From Kineosporia succinea (GTDB lineage: Bacteria; Actinomycetota; Actinomycetes; Actinomycetales; Kineosporiaceae): a stretch of 64,000 bases of DNA. The stretch covers positions 1,488,001-1,552,000 of the forward strand of contig NZ_JAUSQZ010000001.1 of the NCBI RefSeq assembly GCF_030811555.1. The letters are read 5' to 3'. The notes below the pieces were generated by a model. The model searched no databases. It was not told the origin of the DNA and saw only the letters and a list, made by a program, of their open reading frames with translations. Both the position numbers and the translations under genes were made by a program. Below, in pieces: positions 8,124 to 17,368 of the stretch (position 1 is the stretch's first letter; the number at the start of each line of letters is the position of its first letter).

Positions 8124-8924
8124 TCAGTCGTCGCCGCGCAGGATCGCGAGGAGACGGAGGATCTCGATGTAGACCCAGACCAGCGTGACCACGAGGCCGA
8201 ACGCGGCGGTCCAGGCGTACTGCTGGGGCAGGCCGTTACGGATGCCCTGCTCGACGAAGTCGAAGTCGAGGATCAGGAAGAACGACGCCAGCACCACACC
8301 GACGGCGGCGATCGCCCAGCCGATCGGGCTGTTGTAGGCGCTGCTGCCGGTGACCAGCGAGACCACCAGGTTGATCAGGCCGAAGACCAGGTAGCCGGCA
8401 CCCGCGATCATCAGGGTGCGGGTGAACTTCGGCGTGGCGCGCACCACGTTGAACTTGTAGAGCGCCAGCATGGCCCCGAAGGCACCCAGGGTGCCCAGCA
8501 CGGCCTGGATCACGATGCCCGGGTAGACGGTCTCGAAGATCAGGCTGATGCCGCCGACGAACAGGCCCTCGGCCGCCGCGTAGGTGAGCATCAGGGCGGG
8601 GCGGATCTTCTTGCTGAACGAGATCACCAGGCTCAGCACCAGGCCGACGATGGCGCCACCGAAGGTGACCATCATCAGGGCCGGGTCGCCCGGCTTGAGC
8701 AGCGCGAAGACAGCCACGGCCGCGACGAGCAGCACACCGAAGAGCGACGCCGTACGGATCACGACGTCGTCGATCGTCATCCGGTCGGTGTTGCGCGACC
8801 GCGCCGCCGGGCTGTCGTACATACCCTGCAGGTCGTCGGCGGTCGGCGTGCGCGTGTCGAACGTCGCGTAACCCCCTCGGGCGAATTCCTCGCTGCGCCC
8901 GAAGACAGGGTTTCTGCTTTCCAT
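8124..8924 (-). CDS. Bax inhibitor-1/YccA family membrane protein
   Basis: A 266-residue integral membrane protein of the BI-1/YccA family (Bax1-I). A 55-residue polar N-terminus is followed by seven hydrophobic segments, from about residue 57 (TASLFGVLLVAAVAVFALL) to 242-260, and a short charged tail ending LRGDD. The DFDFVEQGI stretch and the acidic residue before the last helix fit the family's pH-sensitive Ca2+ leak model, although no actinobacterial role is settled. The start is firm: ATG with GGAGG five bases upstream. It is transcribed alone, with a 386-bp upstream gap shared with the GGDEF-EAL gene and a strong hairpin after its stop. Confidence 0.93.
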   Translation of the reverse strand: MESRNPVFGRSEEFARGGYATFDTRTPTADDLQGMYDSPAARSRNTDRMTIDDVVIRTASLFGVLLVAAVAVFALLKPGDPALMMVTFGGAIVGLVLSLVISFSKKIRPALMLTYAAAEGLFVGGISLIFETVYPGIVIQAVLGTLGAFGAMLALYKFNVVRATPKFTRTLMIAGAGYLVFGLINLVVSLVTGSSAYNSPIGWAIAAVGVVLASFFLILDFDFVEQGIRNGLPQQYAWTAAFGLVVTLVWVYIEILRLLAILRGDD

Positions 8925-9310
8925 CGGTCCTCCGACCGTTTGTTCGTGTGCTCCTTCTGCCCGTGGCGGCCACGTCGACCACCACGTCCGGGCACGGCCG
9001 ACTTCTGCGACCGTTGTGAATCTAATGTTCGTCCGCCCGAGGAAGTTCCCCGCCGCGAGATCTTTCTGCGAATCTTTACCAAGATCTTGCCGGACGCCCC
9101 CGGTCGCTGTCCGTTGCCGCCCGACCTGCCGGAATGCCGTCCGCCCCCACTCCCACCGGACCTCGACCGGCCTCCATGATCACGATGCGTTTCGCCCGTA
9201 TCACTCGCTGTTGACACCGATGCCAGTTGGGCCCCGGTTACACCTGTGATGGCTGTGTCCACACCGGCCTGTCCCCGATATCCTTCTGATCCAGGCGATT
9301 GCACCGCGGG
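8925..9310. promoter_or_regulatory. divergent intergenic region between BI-1 and GGDEF-EAL genes
   Basis: 386 bases without a convincing gene. It must hold promoters for both flanking genes. Visible elements are a consensus -35-like TTGACA near 9212 facing rightward and an AT-richer stretch around 9055-9090 with inverted AGATCTT/AAGATCT elements. No -10 with ideal spacing is obvious. Confidence 0.4.
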
Positions 9311-11905
9311 ATGTCGGCCGAAAGGCCCCTCCGGGACAGGCGCCCGGAGCAGCCAGGACCCATGAGGCAGGAGTCAGGACGAGATGAGCGGCGCCCGGAC
9401 GGGACGGCCCGACCGGCTGTCCCGGCACCGCGGAACCGACGGGCTCCGGTGCAAGCCTTCGTGCTGACCCGCGATCGGCAGGACCGGCGCGAGGAGACCG
9501 AACCGGCCGCGCGCGGCAACACGCCCTCGCCCGTCCTGCTCGGCGCCCTGGGTGTGCTCGTCCTCCTGATCGCGCTGCAGGCCCTGGTGCCGGGTGCCGC
9601 CGCCGACCTCCTCCACTCGCTCGTCGCCATCGGTGCCGTGCTGACCGGGCTGTTCGGCGTCCTCCATCACCGCCCCGCCCGCCGCCGCGGCTGGTACCTG
9701 ATGCTCGGGGGCGCCGCGCTCTGGGTCCTCGGCGACGTCGTCGCCGTCCTCGACGGCGGCCTTGACGTGTCGAGCAACCTCCCCGCCCTGTCCGACCTGC
9801 TCTCGCTGTGCGCCTTCCCGGTGCTGGCCGCCGCCACGCTCGACTTCTCCCGGGCCCGCGGCGGCAGCCGCGACGCCGGCGCCGTGATCGACGCGCTGGT
9901 GGTGACCACCAGCGTCGGCGTGGTGATCGGCGTGTTCCTGATCGCCCCGCTGGCCGAGACCTCGTCACTCACCCTGACCACCAAGGCCGTCGGCACCGCG
10001 TACCTGCTCGGCGACCTGTTCCTGCTCGGCGTGCTGGCCCGGATGTACTCGGTGCCCAGCGCCCACACGCTCTCGTACACGCTGCTCGCCAGTGGCCTGT
10101 TCCTGATGCTGGCGGCCGACACCGGTTATCAGGTCACCTCGCTGATCACCTCCAGCGCCGACTCCAACGGCCTGGTCGACGCCGGCTGGCTGTTCGGGTA
10201 CCTGCTGATCGGCGCCGCCGCCTGCACCCCGTCGATGCGCGAACTGGCCGACCCGGAGCCCACCCCGGCCGAGACCACGCTCAGCCTGCGTCGCCAGGCC
10301 GCCCTGGTGGTCGCGCTGATCCTTCCCGGCATGGTGCTGCTGGCCGACGGTTTCGGCAGCGCGGCCCGGCACTGGCCGATCATCGCCGCCGGCATGCTGC
10401 TGGTCTGCCTGCTCATCCTGGTGCGCATCCTCTGGCTGATCTCGACCGTGCAGGACCAGTCGGTGCGCCTCGAGGGCCTGGTGCGCACCGACGGCCTGAC
10501 CGGCGCCCCGAACCGGCGCACCTGGGACTACGAGCTCAAGCGGGCCACCGACATGGCCCGCGAACACGGGACCTCGCTGTGCATCGCGATGATCGACCTG
10601 GACAAGTTCAAGACCTTCAACGACACCAAGGGGCACCAGGCCGGCGACATGCTGCTGCGCGACTCGGTGGCCGCCTGGACCGCCCAGATCCGCCCGCCGG
10701 CCCTGCTCGCGCGCTACGGCGGCGAGGAGTTCGCCCTCCTGGCCCCCGGTTTCAGCCCGCTCCAGCTGGCCACCGTGCTGGAGCGGCTGCGGTCGGTGAC
10801 GCCGCACGGCCAGACCTTCTCGGCCGGGGTCGCGCAGTGGGACCCGCTGACCGACCCGGGCAAGGCCGTCGCGGCCGCCGACGAGGCGCTGTACGCGGCC
10901 AAGCGCGCCGGCCGCGACCGCGTCGTCATCGCCGGTGACGAGCCCCCGGCCGGACCGCCCACCGGCCCGATCTCGTTCACCTCGATCACCGTCAAGGCCG
11001 ACCCGATCCGCCCGGCCGACGAGTCCGGGCCGCCCCTGGCCTCGCGGCGTGGCCGCCGCCGGGTGCACCGGATGCCGAAGTTCGAGATGGTCACCCAGCC
11101 GATCGTCGACCTGCGGGTGCAGCAGGTCTGCGCGCACGAGGCCCTGGCCCGCTTCGACTTCCCCGGCACCTTCCCAGACACCAGCGAGGTGTTCCGCCAG
11201 GCCTACCGCGAGGGCTTCGGCGACCTGCTCGAACTGGCCGCGATCCGGGCCGCTCTCGACCTGCCCGACCGCCCGAAGGACCACGACCTCTACGTCAACG
11301 CCTCGGCCCGCGCACTGATGTCGGCCCGCATGCGCACCGGCCTGCCCGACGACCTGGCCGGCGTGACCATCGAGCTCAGCGAGGACCCGGGCGACGTCGA
11401 CATGAACGACCTGCTGCGCGTGGTCAACGACCTGCGCGACCGGGGCGCGGGTATCGCCCTGGACGACGTCGGCGCGGGCGCCCAGGAGTTCGCCCGGCTG
11501 GCCATGCTCCAGCCCGACATGGTCAAGATCGACCGCACCCTGGTGGTCGGCAGCGCCGGTGACCGGGGACGCACCGCCGTGGTGCGCGGCCTGGTGAACT
11601 ACGCCGAGTCGATGAACTCGCTGATCTGCGCCGAGGGCGCCGAGACGGCCCGCGACCTGGGCCACCTCGCCGCCCTCGGGGTCACCCACGCTCAGGGCAA
11701 CCTGCTGGCGGCGCCGAAACCGGGCTGGCAGAGCCTGAACCCGCCGACCGGCTTCACCCCGTTCGTGCCCGTCGAGCCCGCGCCCGAGCCGGAGACCGCC
11801 TGGACCTTCCGGCCGCCCGGCTACGACGACCTGAGCTACGACAACCCCGCCTTCGACCCGAACGCGACCAATCCCCTGGTGATCCGGCAGGACCCGGAGG
11901 ACTGA
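9311..11905 (+). CDS. membrane GGDEF-EAL c-di-GMP turnover protein
   Basis: Bifunctional-type cyclic-di-GMP protein of about 864 residues. A charged N-terminus is followed by about nine hydrophobic segments (roughly residues 70-375, an uncharacterised membrane sensor), then a GGDEF domain with DLDKFKTFND and active-site GGEEF, and an EAL domain. The diguanylate cyclase residues look intact, but the RxxD inhibitory I-site is degenerate (RPPA). In the EAL domain the Glu of EAL, Asn of YVNAS, Glu of IELSE, Asp pair of LDDVG, Lys of VKIDR, Glu of AEGAE and Gln of HAQGN are all present, so phosphodiesterase activity is plausible. The start may be the ATG at 9311 or 9362 (better AGGA spacing). It is monocistronic, with a hairpin directly after the stop. 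Confidence 0.92.
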   Translation: MSAERPLRDRRPEQPGPMRQESGRDERRPDGTARPAVPAPRNRRAPVQAFVLTRDRQDRREETEPAARGNTPSPVLLGALGVLVLLIALQALVPGAAADLLHSLVAIGAVLTGLFGVLHHRPARRRGWYLMLGGAALWVLGDVVAVLDGGLDVSSNLPALSDLLSLCAFPVLAAATLDFSRARGGSRDAGAVIDALVVTTSVGVVIGVFLIAPLAETSSLTLTTKAVGTAYLLGDLFLLGVLARMYSVPSAHTLSYTLLASGLFLMLAADTGYQVTSLITSSADSNGLVDAGWLFGYLLIGAAACTPSMRELADPEPTPAETTLSLRRQAALVVALILPGMVLLADGFGSAARHWPIIAAGMLLVCLLILVRILWLISTVQDQSVRLEGLVRTDGLTGAPNRRTWDYELKRATDMAREHGTSLCIAMIDLDKFKTFNDTKGHQAGDMLLRDSVAAWTAQIRPPALLARYGGEEFALLAPGFSPLQLATVLERLRSVTPHGQTFSAGVAQWDPLTDPGKAVAAADEALYAAKRAGRDRVVIAGDEPPAGPPTGPISFTSITVKADPIRPADESGPPLASRRGRRRVHRMPKFEMVTQPIVDLRVQQVCAHEALARFDFPGTFPDTSEVFRQAYREGFGDLLELAAIRAALDLPDRPKDHDLYVNASARALMSARMRTGLPDDLAGVTIELSEDPGDVDMNDLLRVVNDLRDRGAGIALDDVGAGAQEFARLAMLQPDMVKIDRTLVVGSAGDRGRTAVVRGLVNYAESMNSLICAEGAETARDLGHLAALGVTHAQGNLLAAPKPGWQSLNPPTGFTPFVPVEPAPEPETAWTFRPPGYDDLSYDNPAFDPNATNPLVIRQDPED

Positions 11906-11940
11906 GCGGTGGGCCGGACCCGCGGGGCCCGGCCCACCGC
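11906..11940. terminator. bidirectional hairpin between convergent genes
   Basis: A 12-bp stem (GCGGTGGGCCGG / CCGGCCCACCGC) with an 11-base loop fills the 41-base gap between the rightward GGDEF-EAL gene and the leftward GH31 gene, so it can serve both. Confidence 0.85.
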
Positions 11941-11946
11941 CACGAC

Positions 11947-14769
11947 TCAGCGCCCGCGCACGAACACCGGCATGGTGTCCAGCCCGGTGGTCACCTCCGC
12001 GGTCGTGCCACCCTTGTACTTCTTGCCGGTGAAGTAGTCCGTCCAGCTGCTGCCCGGCGGGAACCACACCGACGTGGTCGCGCTCGCGCCGCCCGTCGTC
12101 ACCGGGGCCACGAGATAGTCCGGACCGTAGAGATACTCGGCCCCGGCCGTGGCGTAGGCCTCCTGCTCGCCCGGGTAGGCCAGGTAGAGCGGACGCACGA
12201 TCGGGGTACCGGTGCGGGTCGCCTCCTTGGCGGCCCGGTAGGTGTACGGCCGCAGCTTCTCGCGCAGGCGCAGGAACTTCGCGGCCGACGCCTCCGCCTC
12301 GGCTCCGTACTGCCAGGGCAGCCGGTCGCTGTGGTTGGAGTGCAGCCGGTCGATCGGCTGGAACGTGCCGAGCTGCACCCAGCGCGCGTACAGGTCGTCG
12401 GGAAGCTTGGTGCTGCCCGGTTCGGTGCCCGGCTCCTGCAGCCCGCCGGTGTGCCCGCCGATGTCGTGACTGATCGACGCCAGACCGGTCGCCACCGACT
12501 CGCCGGGTGTGTAACCGACCAGCATCCGCAGGGTTTCCCAGGTCGAGATGGTGTCACCGGTGAAGTGGAGCGTGGTGCGCTTGTCGGCCCAGGGACCGGT
12601 CGAGACCGCCGTCGGGTTGCCGTAGCCGCCCGACTGGAGCGAGCCGTAGGCCCGGCTGAACGCGAAACCGTTGCGCTGCGCGTACTGCTGGTTGATCCAC
12701 GCGTCGCCGGTCACGCCCGGGAGCGTGGAACGGGAGGCGTCGCAGCACCAGTCGAGCCACCAGAAGTCCACGCCGGTCTTCTCGACGTCGTCGTGCAGGT
12801 CGAGATAGGCCTTCAGCTGGTCGGGATCGCCCCAGTCGAAGGTGTAGCAGTCGGCGCCGCCGTTGCAGCCCGTGCGCTGCAGCTTGCCCTTGGCCGTGGC
12901 CTGTGCGGCCGCGAACTTCTGGTCGCTGCCCAGGATGCTCGGGTGGATGTTCCAGGTGGTGTGCAGACCCTTCTGGTGCAGCCAGGCGTTGAAGGCCTTG
13001 GGGTCGGGGAACCGGGTCGGGTCGACCGACCAGCCGTTCCACTTGTCCGGGGCCTTGAAGTCGGTGTCGACCACGAGCACGTCGAGCGGCACCTTCTCCT
13101 TCTCGAAACGCTCGACGATGGCCCTGAACTCGGCGTCCGTGCGGTCGTAGTACTCGGCGTACCAGACGCCGTAGGCCCATTCGGGCAGCGTCAGGGTCGG
13201 CCCGGTGAGCTTGGAGAGGTCGCTCAGGGCCGTGGTGTAGTCCTGGCCGTAGCCGAAGACGTAACCGTCCTGATAGCCGCCGGTGTGCGAGACCCGTTGC
13301 GTCACCTTCTTCTTCGACGGGTCCCAGAGCGCCGAGGTGGTGTCGTCGAGCAGCGACCAGCCGTCGTGGTAGAGCAGGCCCGGGTTGGTCTTCGTGTCAC
13401 CGTTCACGCCGTCGAGCCCGCGCCGGTAGCCGCCCAGGGCCGCGTGCGGGGCGAGCACCGGTGACGCCGAGGTGGTCAGGGCCACCGTGTCGATGTTCAC
13501 GTGGCAGGAATCAGCCGCCGGGCAGGCGATCCTCACGGTGTTCGTGCCCTTGGCCAGGGTCACGGGGGCGGTGTCGGTGCGCCAGTAGTCCCAGCCGCTG
13601 GTGGGTTCCAGCTCCATGGTGGACGCGGCGGCCGAGCCGACCCGCACACTCACCGAACGCTTCTGCACGGCCTGGGAACCCGCCTTGCCGTTGGCGTACC
13701 GCAGCTGCAGGCGGTACCGGCCGGCCTTCGGCACCCCGGTCACGGTGATCATGTCGGAGGCGTTCGCGCTCTCCAGCCCGGCCACGAAACCGCTTCCGGA
13801 GAAGCCGTTGTGGTCGTCCGCGACCTTCGCCCCACCGGCCGGCGCGCCGGTCTCGGCCTCGCAGACCGTGCCGAAGACGCAGGGTTCCGGCTCCGGCGCA
13901 CTCGGCGCCGGGTAGGCCGCCCCGGCCGCGAGCACGGCCAGGCTGTCGACGTTCACCTGCCCCGACTCGGCCGGACCGCGCAGCACGGTGATCTCGTGCC
14001 GCCCCGCGGTCAGCGACAGCGGCACGGTGGCCACGGCCCAGGTGTCCCACGAACCGCTGGGAGGCAACGGGAACGACGTCCCCGCGTCCCCGTCCACCGA
14101 CACCCGCAACGTGCGGGCGGTGACCTGCCCGTCCGCACCGCGGTCGTTCGCGTAGCGCAGGGCGAGCTGCGAGGCGCCGGCGACCGGCGCGTCCACCATC
14201 AGCTTCAGAGCATTGCCCGTGCTCTCGAACCCGGCCACGAAACCGGCTCCGGTGTAACCACTGTGGTTGGTGGCCACACCGAGACCCTCCGAGGTGAGCC
14301 CCTCGGCCTCGCAGAGACTGCCGTAGTCGCAGCTCTTGACGCCCTTCCCGGCCCACGGCGAGGCCTCGACGTTCTGCCTGCCCGCCTTCAGGGCGATGCG
14401 CAGATTGTCGTCGCCGAAGGCGCCCGAGCCGGTCTTGTAGCGCAGCTCGAGCTCACCGGTGTCGATGGTGAGCCAGCCCTGGCTGGTGCGGCTGGTGAAC
14501 CGGGGCGGTGCGAAGGACTTTCGGCCGACCACGTTGAACGTGCCCGCGTCGACGAACTTCTCGTCACCGGCGTACTCGGTGCGGATCAGGGTGGGCGAGA
14601 GCACCTGGAAGCGGGCGGCGCCCGACCTCACCGTGGCACGACCGGCGATCCCCGCATCTGTCGCCGTCGCGGCCCGGGCCGGAACCACTGGCAGCAAGAG
14701 CATCAGAGCCGTACACACCAGCATCCACCGTCTTGATCTTCCTTGATCAACCATGACACCACTATGCAT
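11947..14769 (-). CDS. secreted GH31 alpha-glycosidase with two CBM35-like modules
   Basis: Glycoside hydrolase family 31 enzyme of 940 residues. A signal peptide (about 14-34, ending PARA-AT) directs export. The GH31 N-terminal beta-sandwich starts near 48 (ARFQVLSPTLIRTEYAG) and is interrupted by two CBM35-like modules (about 147-280 and 297-432, each opening with C..GT/S.CEAE and closing with VN(I/V)D), then resumes at LGGYRRGLDG. The barrel carries the nucleophile D673 (FWWLDW) and the acid/base D739 (HFTGDT). CBM35 modules bind uronic acids or galactans and mannans, so a plant or microbial polysaccharide is the likely target; activity could be alpha-glucosidase, alpha-xylosidase or alpha-galactosidase-like. 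Its start is ATG 14769 or 14754, and no transporter or regulator lies beside it. Confidence 0.92.
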   Translation of the reverse strand: MHSGVMVDQGRSRRWMLVCTALMLLLPVVPARAATATDAGIAGRATVRSGAARFQVLSPTLIRTEYAGDEKFVDAGTFNVVGRKSFAPPRFTSRTSQGWLTIDTGELELRYKTGSGAFGDDNLRIALKAGRQNVEASPWAGKGVKSCDYGSLCEAEGLTSEGLGVATNHSGYTGAGFVAGFESTGNALKLMVDAPVAGASQLALRYANDRGADGQVTARTLRVSVDGDAGTSFPLPPSGSWDTWAVATVPLSLTAGRHEITVLRGPAESGQVNVDSLAVLAAGAAYPAPSAPEPEPCVFGTVCEAETGAPAGGAKVADDHNGFSGSGFVAGLESANASDMITVTGVPKAGRYRLQLRYANGKAGSQAVQKRSVSVRVGSAAASTMELEPTSGWDYWRTDTAPVTLAKGTNTVRIACPAADSCHVNIDTVALTTSASPVLAPHAALGGYRRGLDGVNGDTKTNPGLLYHDGWSLLDDTTSALWDPSKKKVTQRVSHTGGYQDGYVFGYGQDYTTALSDLSKLTGPTLTLPEWAYGVWYAEYYDRTDAEFRAIVERFEKEKVPLDVLVVDTDFKAPDKWNGWSVDPTRFPDPKAFNAWLHQKGLHTTWNIHPSILGSDQKFAAAQATAKGKLQRTGCNGGADCYTFDWGDPDQLKAYLDLHDDVEKTGVDFWWLDWCCDASRSTLPGVTGDAWINQQYAQRNGFAFSRAYGSLQSGGYGNPTAVSTGPWADKRTTLHFTGDTISTWETLRMLVGYTPGESVATGLASISHDIGGHTGGLQEPGTEPGSTKLPDDLYARWVQLGTFQPIDRLHSNHSDRLPWQYGAEAEASAAKFLRLREKLRPYTYRAAKEATRTGTPIVRPLYLAYPGEQEAYATAGAEYLYGPDYLVAPVTTGGASATTSVWFPPGSSWTDYFTGKKYKGGTTAEVTTGLDTMPVFVRGR

Positions 14770-15029
14770 CGCAGATGACCCCGCATCGAGGTCATCGAGG
14801 GCAAAGAAGGCCGACGAAACAGACCCGTGCCGTCCATACCGACCGTCGATCCGAATTCGGTTCAGGACCTTGGACCCCGTTCTGATGAGATCTCTTTACG
14901 CACTTTATTTCTCGGGCCACTATGAGCGGGGTTTTCTCACCGGCTGCGACCGCGGCCACGTCCCACCTTGAACAGATCCGATCTTGCCGCCCACCGCGTA
15001 CGCCGATGTCTTCTTGAAGGAGGGCCGAA

Positions 15030-15143
15030 ATGGCCGGACCCCGAACGCCGCTCGACTGCGCCCCATCACCCTCCCGTCCAGGACCGGCCGGTCCCGGCGC
15101 ACGGCCCACCGCCCCCGGTCAGACCGGACCTGTGTGGCGATGA
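15030..15143 (+). CDS. candidate 37-residue leader ORF coupled to the phytochrome gene
   Basis: The ATG at 15030 has an ideal Shine-Dalgarno (GAAGGAGGG, 6-base spacing). The frame runs 37 codons, rich in Pro, Gly and Arg, and its TGA overlaps the phytochrome ATG as ATGA (15140-15143). The phytochrome ATG has no good site of its own, so translation of this ORF would deliver ribosomes to it. The peptide has no recognisable homology; codons for Pro and Arg runs could allow attenuation. This is inference from signals alone. Confidence 0.5.
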   Translation: MAGPRTPLDCAPSPSRPGPAGPGARPTAPGQTGPVWR

Positions 15144-17368
15144 CGACGTTCCCGGAACTGGAGCTGGAGCCGTGCTCACGTGAACCCATCCGGACACCTG
15201 GCTGCATTCAGCCGCACGGTGCCCTGATGGTCCTGGACCCACAAGGTTTCCAGATGATGCAGAGAAGTCAGAATCTCGAACTGGTCACCGGCAGCGATCT
15301 GCCCGTCGGCACCTGTCTGACGCACCCGGGGAACGACTGGCTCGAGCCCTTGACCACAGCCCTGGCCGAATGGCTGCCTCTGGGCCCGACCTCCCCTCTC
15401 GGCCTGCGCCTCGCCGCGCCGGCGAGGGACCTCAGCACCCTGGCCCATCTGACACAGCAGGGTGTCATTGTTGAGTTCGAACCCTGGCGCACCTCCCGGC
15501 CCGGTGACCCCCCGGAGGCGCTGGGAGACCTGTCGAGCCGTTTCGCGCGATTGCTGGCGACCGACCGGAGCCAGGACCTGGCAGCCCAGCTGGTTTCAGA
15601 ATTGCGGGTCCTCACCGGTTTTCACCGTGTCGTCGTCTACCAGTTCGCCGAGAACGGAGACTGCACTGTTCTGGCCGAGGAGAGCGCCGACGGCACCACC
15701 GCCTATCTGGGGCTCCGATTTCCCGCTCGGCACGTCCCGGCCCAAGCCCGCCGTCTCTACCTCCAGGTTCCCGTCCGGCAGGTCCCCGACGTCGACTACG
15801 TCCCGGTACCGCTGGAACCGGAGTTGAGCCCGGTCGACGGACAGCCTCTCGACCTCGGTGCCGTTCACCTTCGCAGCACCTCCGATCACCACCGCGAGTT
15901 CATGCGCCGCATGCGTACACCGGCCTCGATGTCGGTCTCCCTCGTCATCGACGGGGAACTCTGGGGAATGGTGTCGTGCCATCACGACCGCCCCCGTGCG
16001 ATCGACCGACGCACCCGGACCGTGTGCGCGCTGGTCGGCCAGATCGCCTCAGAACACTGGGGATCTCTGCTCCGGGCCGAACAGGAGAGGCGCCATGGCG
16101 AACGACGGCGCCTGGCCTCCGAACTGGCCGAAGTGCTGAGCACTGTGCCGGAGCCGGGGGCCTGCATCACGATCCGTCCCGACCTCTGGCTGAGTCTGAC
16201 CGAGGCCGACGGGGTGGCGCAGGTGACAGGCGACGCGGTCACCCGGGTGGGCCGGACCCCGTCTCCCGCCGAGTTGACCTCGCTGGCTCGTTTCCTGGAT
16301 CAGGACGACCACGGTGAGATCGCGGCGTACGAATCCTCGGCGCATCTTCCGGCACCGCTGCGGGACTCGGTCACAGGGCTGCTGGCCGTGTCCCTCCCGG
16401 GCGAACGTCCGCGGTACCTCTTGTGGTTTCGCTCTTCGGTCCGCCAGATCGTCTCGTGGGCCGGTGAACAGCGACCCCGTGCCGGCGAGCAGTTTCCCGC
16501 CTCGCTGCTGCCGGCCGACTTCTCGCCGTGGGACGAAGAGATCCACGACCGGTCACGTGCCTGGTCACCCATCGACAACGAGATGGCGGAGAAGATGCGC
16601 GACGTCGTCACCAGTCTGCTGCTGCGGCAGACCGTGCAAGTTCAGTCCAGGCTCAGCGTCCAGCTGAGCGACGCCAACCGCGAGTTGGAGAGTTTCACCT
16701 ATTCCGTGGCCCACGACCTGCGGGCACCTCTCCGGCACATCTCACAGTTCGCCGAGCGGATTCGCGAGGTCGTGGATACCGGTCCGGCGGTGCCCGACGG
16801 GCTGTCCGGCCTGGTGGACAGCCTGACCCGCTCGGCCGACTGGGGAGGTCGTCTCATCGACGACCTGCTGGCCTTCGCCCGTCTCGGGCGGACCTCGCTC
16901 CGCATCACCGATGTCGACCTGGACGCGTTGGCCAGATCTGTTTGCGACGCCTTCGCCCGGGACAATCCTGACCGCCCGGTGGAGTGGCAGATCGCCCGGC
17001 TCCCCGTGTGCCTCGGGGACGAGCAGCTCTTGATGCTGGCCCTGCACAATCTCGTCGACAACGCGATCAAGTACACGGCCGAGGTCCGGCCCAGCCGGAT
17101 CAGCATCGCCGGCGACATCGTGGACGGCCAGGTCGTCTGCACCGTCTCGGACAACGGAATCGGCTTCGACATGAACTACCAGCAGAAGGTGTTCGACGTC
17201 TTCGTACGACTGCACGAGGATCGTGCCGGCCTCGGCACGGGCATCGGCCTCGCCTCGGTCCGCCGCATCATCGAGCGCCACGGTGGAAAGGTCTTCGCCA
17301 ACAGCGAGCCCTCCGGCGGCGCCCGCATCGGGTTCACCCTGCCCCACACCCGCCCGGAGGCGTCGTGA
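15140..17368 (+). CDS. bacteriophytochrome sensor histidine kinase
   Basis: Red/far-red photoreceptor kinase of 742 residues: PAS (1-125), GAF (130-310), PHY (320-500), HisKA with H525 in YSVAHDLRAPL, and HATPase with NLVDNAIKYT, DNGIGF and GTGIGLA. The biliverdin-attaching Cys is C12, in the motif PCSREPIRTPGCIQPHG. Chromophore-pocket His residues are present in SDHHREF and SCHHDRP. The GAF motif usually PASDIP reads PARHVP here, putting His198 where the family has the key Asp; the PHY tongue motif PRxSF is also altered. The ATG at 15140 matches the family N-terminus and overlaps the stop of the leader ORF. The response regulator gene overlaps its stop (GTGA), making a light-sensing two-component operon. 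Confidence 0.93.
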   Translation: MTTFPELELEPCSREPIRTPGCIQPHGALMVLDPQGFQMMQRSQNLELVTGSDLPVGTCLTHPGNDWLEPLTTALAEWLPLGPTSPLGLRLAAPARDLSTLAHLTQQGVIVEFEPWRTSRPGDPPEALGDLSSRFARLLATDRSQDLAAQLVSELRVLTGFHRVVVYQFAENGDCTVLAEESADGTTAYLGLRFPARHVPAQARRLYLQVPVRQVPDVDYVPVPLEPELSPVDGQPLDLGAVHLRSTSDHHREFMRRMRTPASMSVSLVIDGELWGMVSCHHDRPRAIDRRTRTVCALVGQIASEHWGSLLRAEQERRHGERRRLASELAEVLSTVPEPGACITIRPDLWLSLTEADGVAQVTGDAVTRVGRTPSPAELTSLARFLDQDDHGEIAAYESSAHLPAPLRDSVTGLLAVSLPGERPRYLLWFRSSVRQIVSWAGEQRPRAGEQFPASLLPADFSPWDEEIHDRSRAWSPIDNEMAEKMRDVVTSLLLRQTVQVQSRLSVQLSDANRELESFTYSVAHDLRAPLRHISQFAERIREVVDTGPAVPDGLSGLVDSLTRSADWGGRLIDDLLAFARLGRTSLRITDVDLDALARSVCDAFARDNPDRPVEWQIARLPVCLGDEQLLMLALHNLVDNAIKYTAEVRPSRISIAGDIVDGQVVCTVSDNGIGFDMNYQQKVFDVFVRLHEDRAGLGTGIGLASVRRIIERHGGKVFANSEPSGGARIGFTLPHTRPEAS

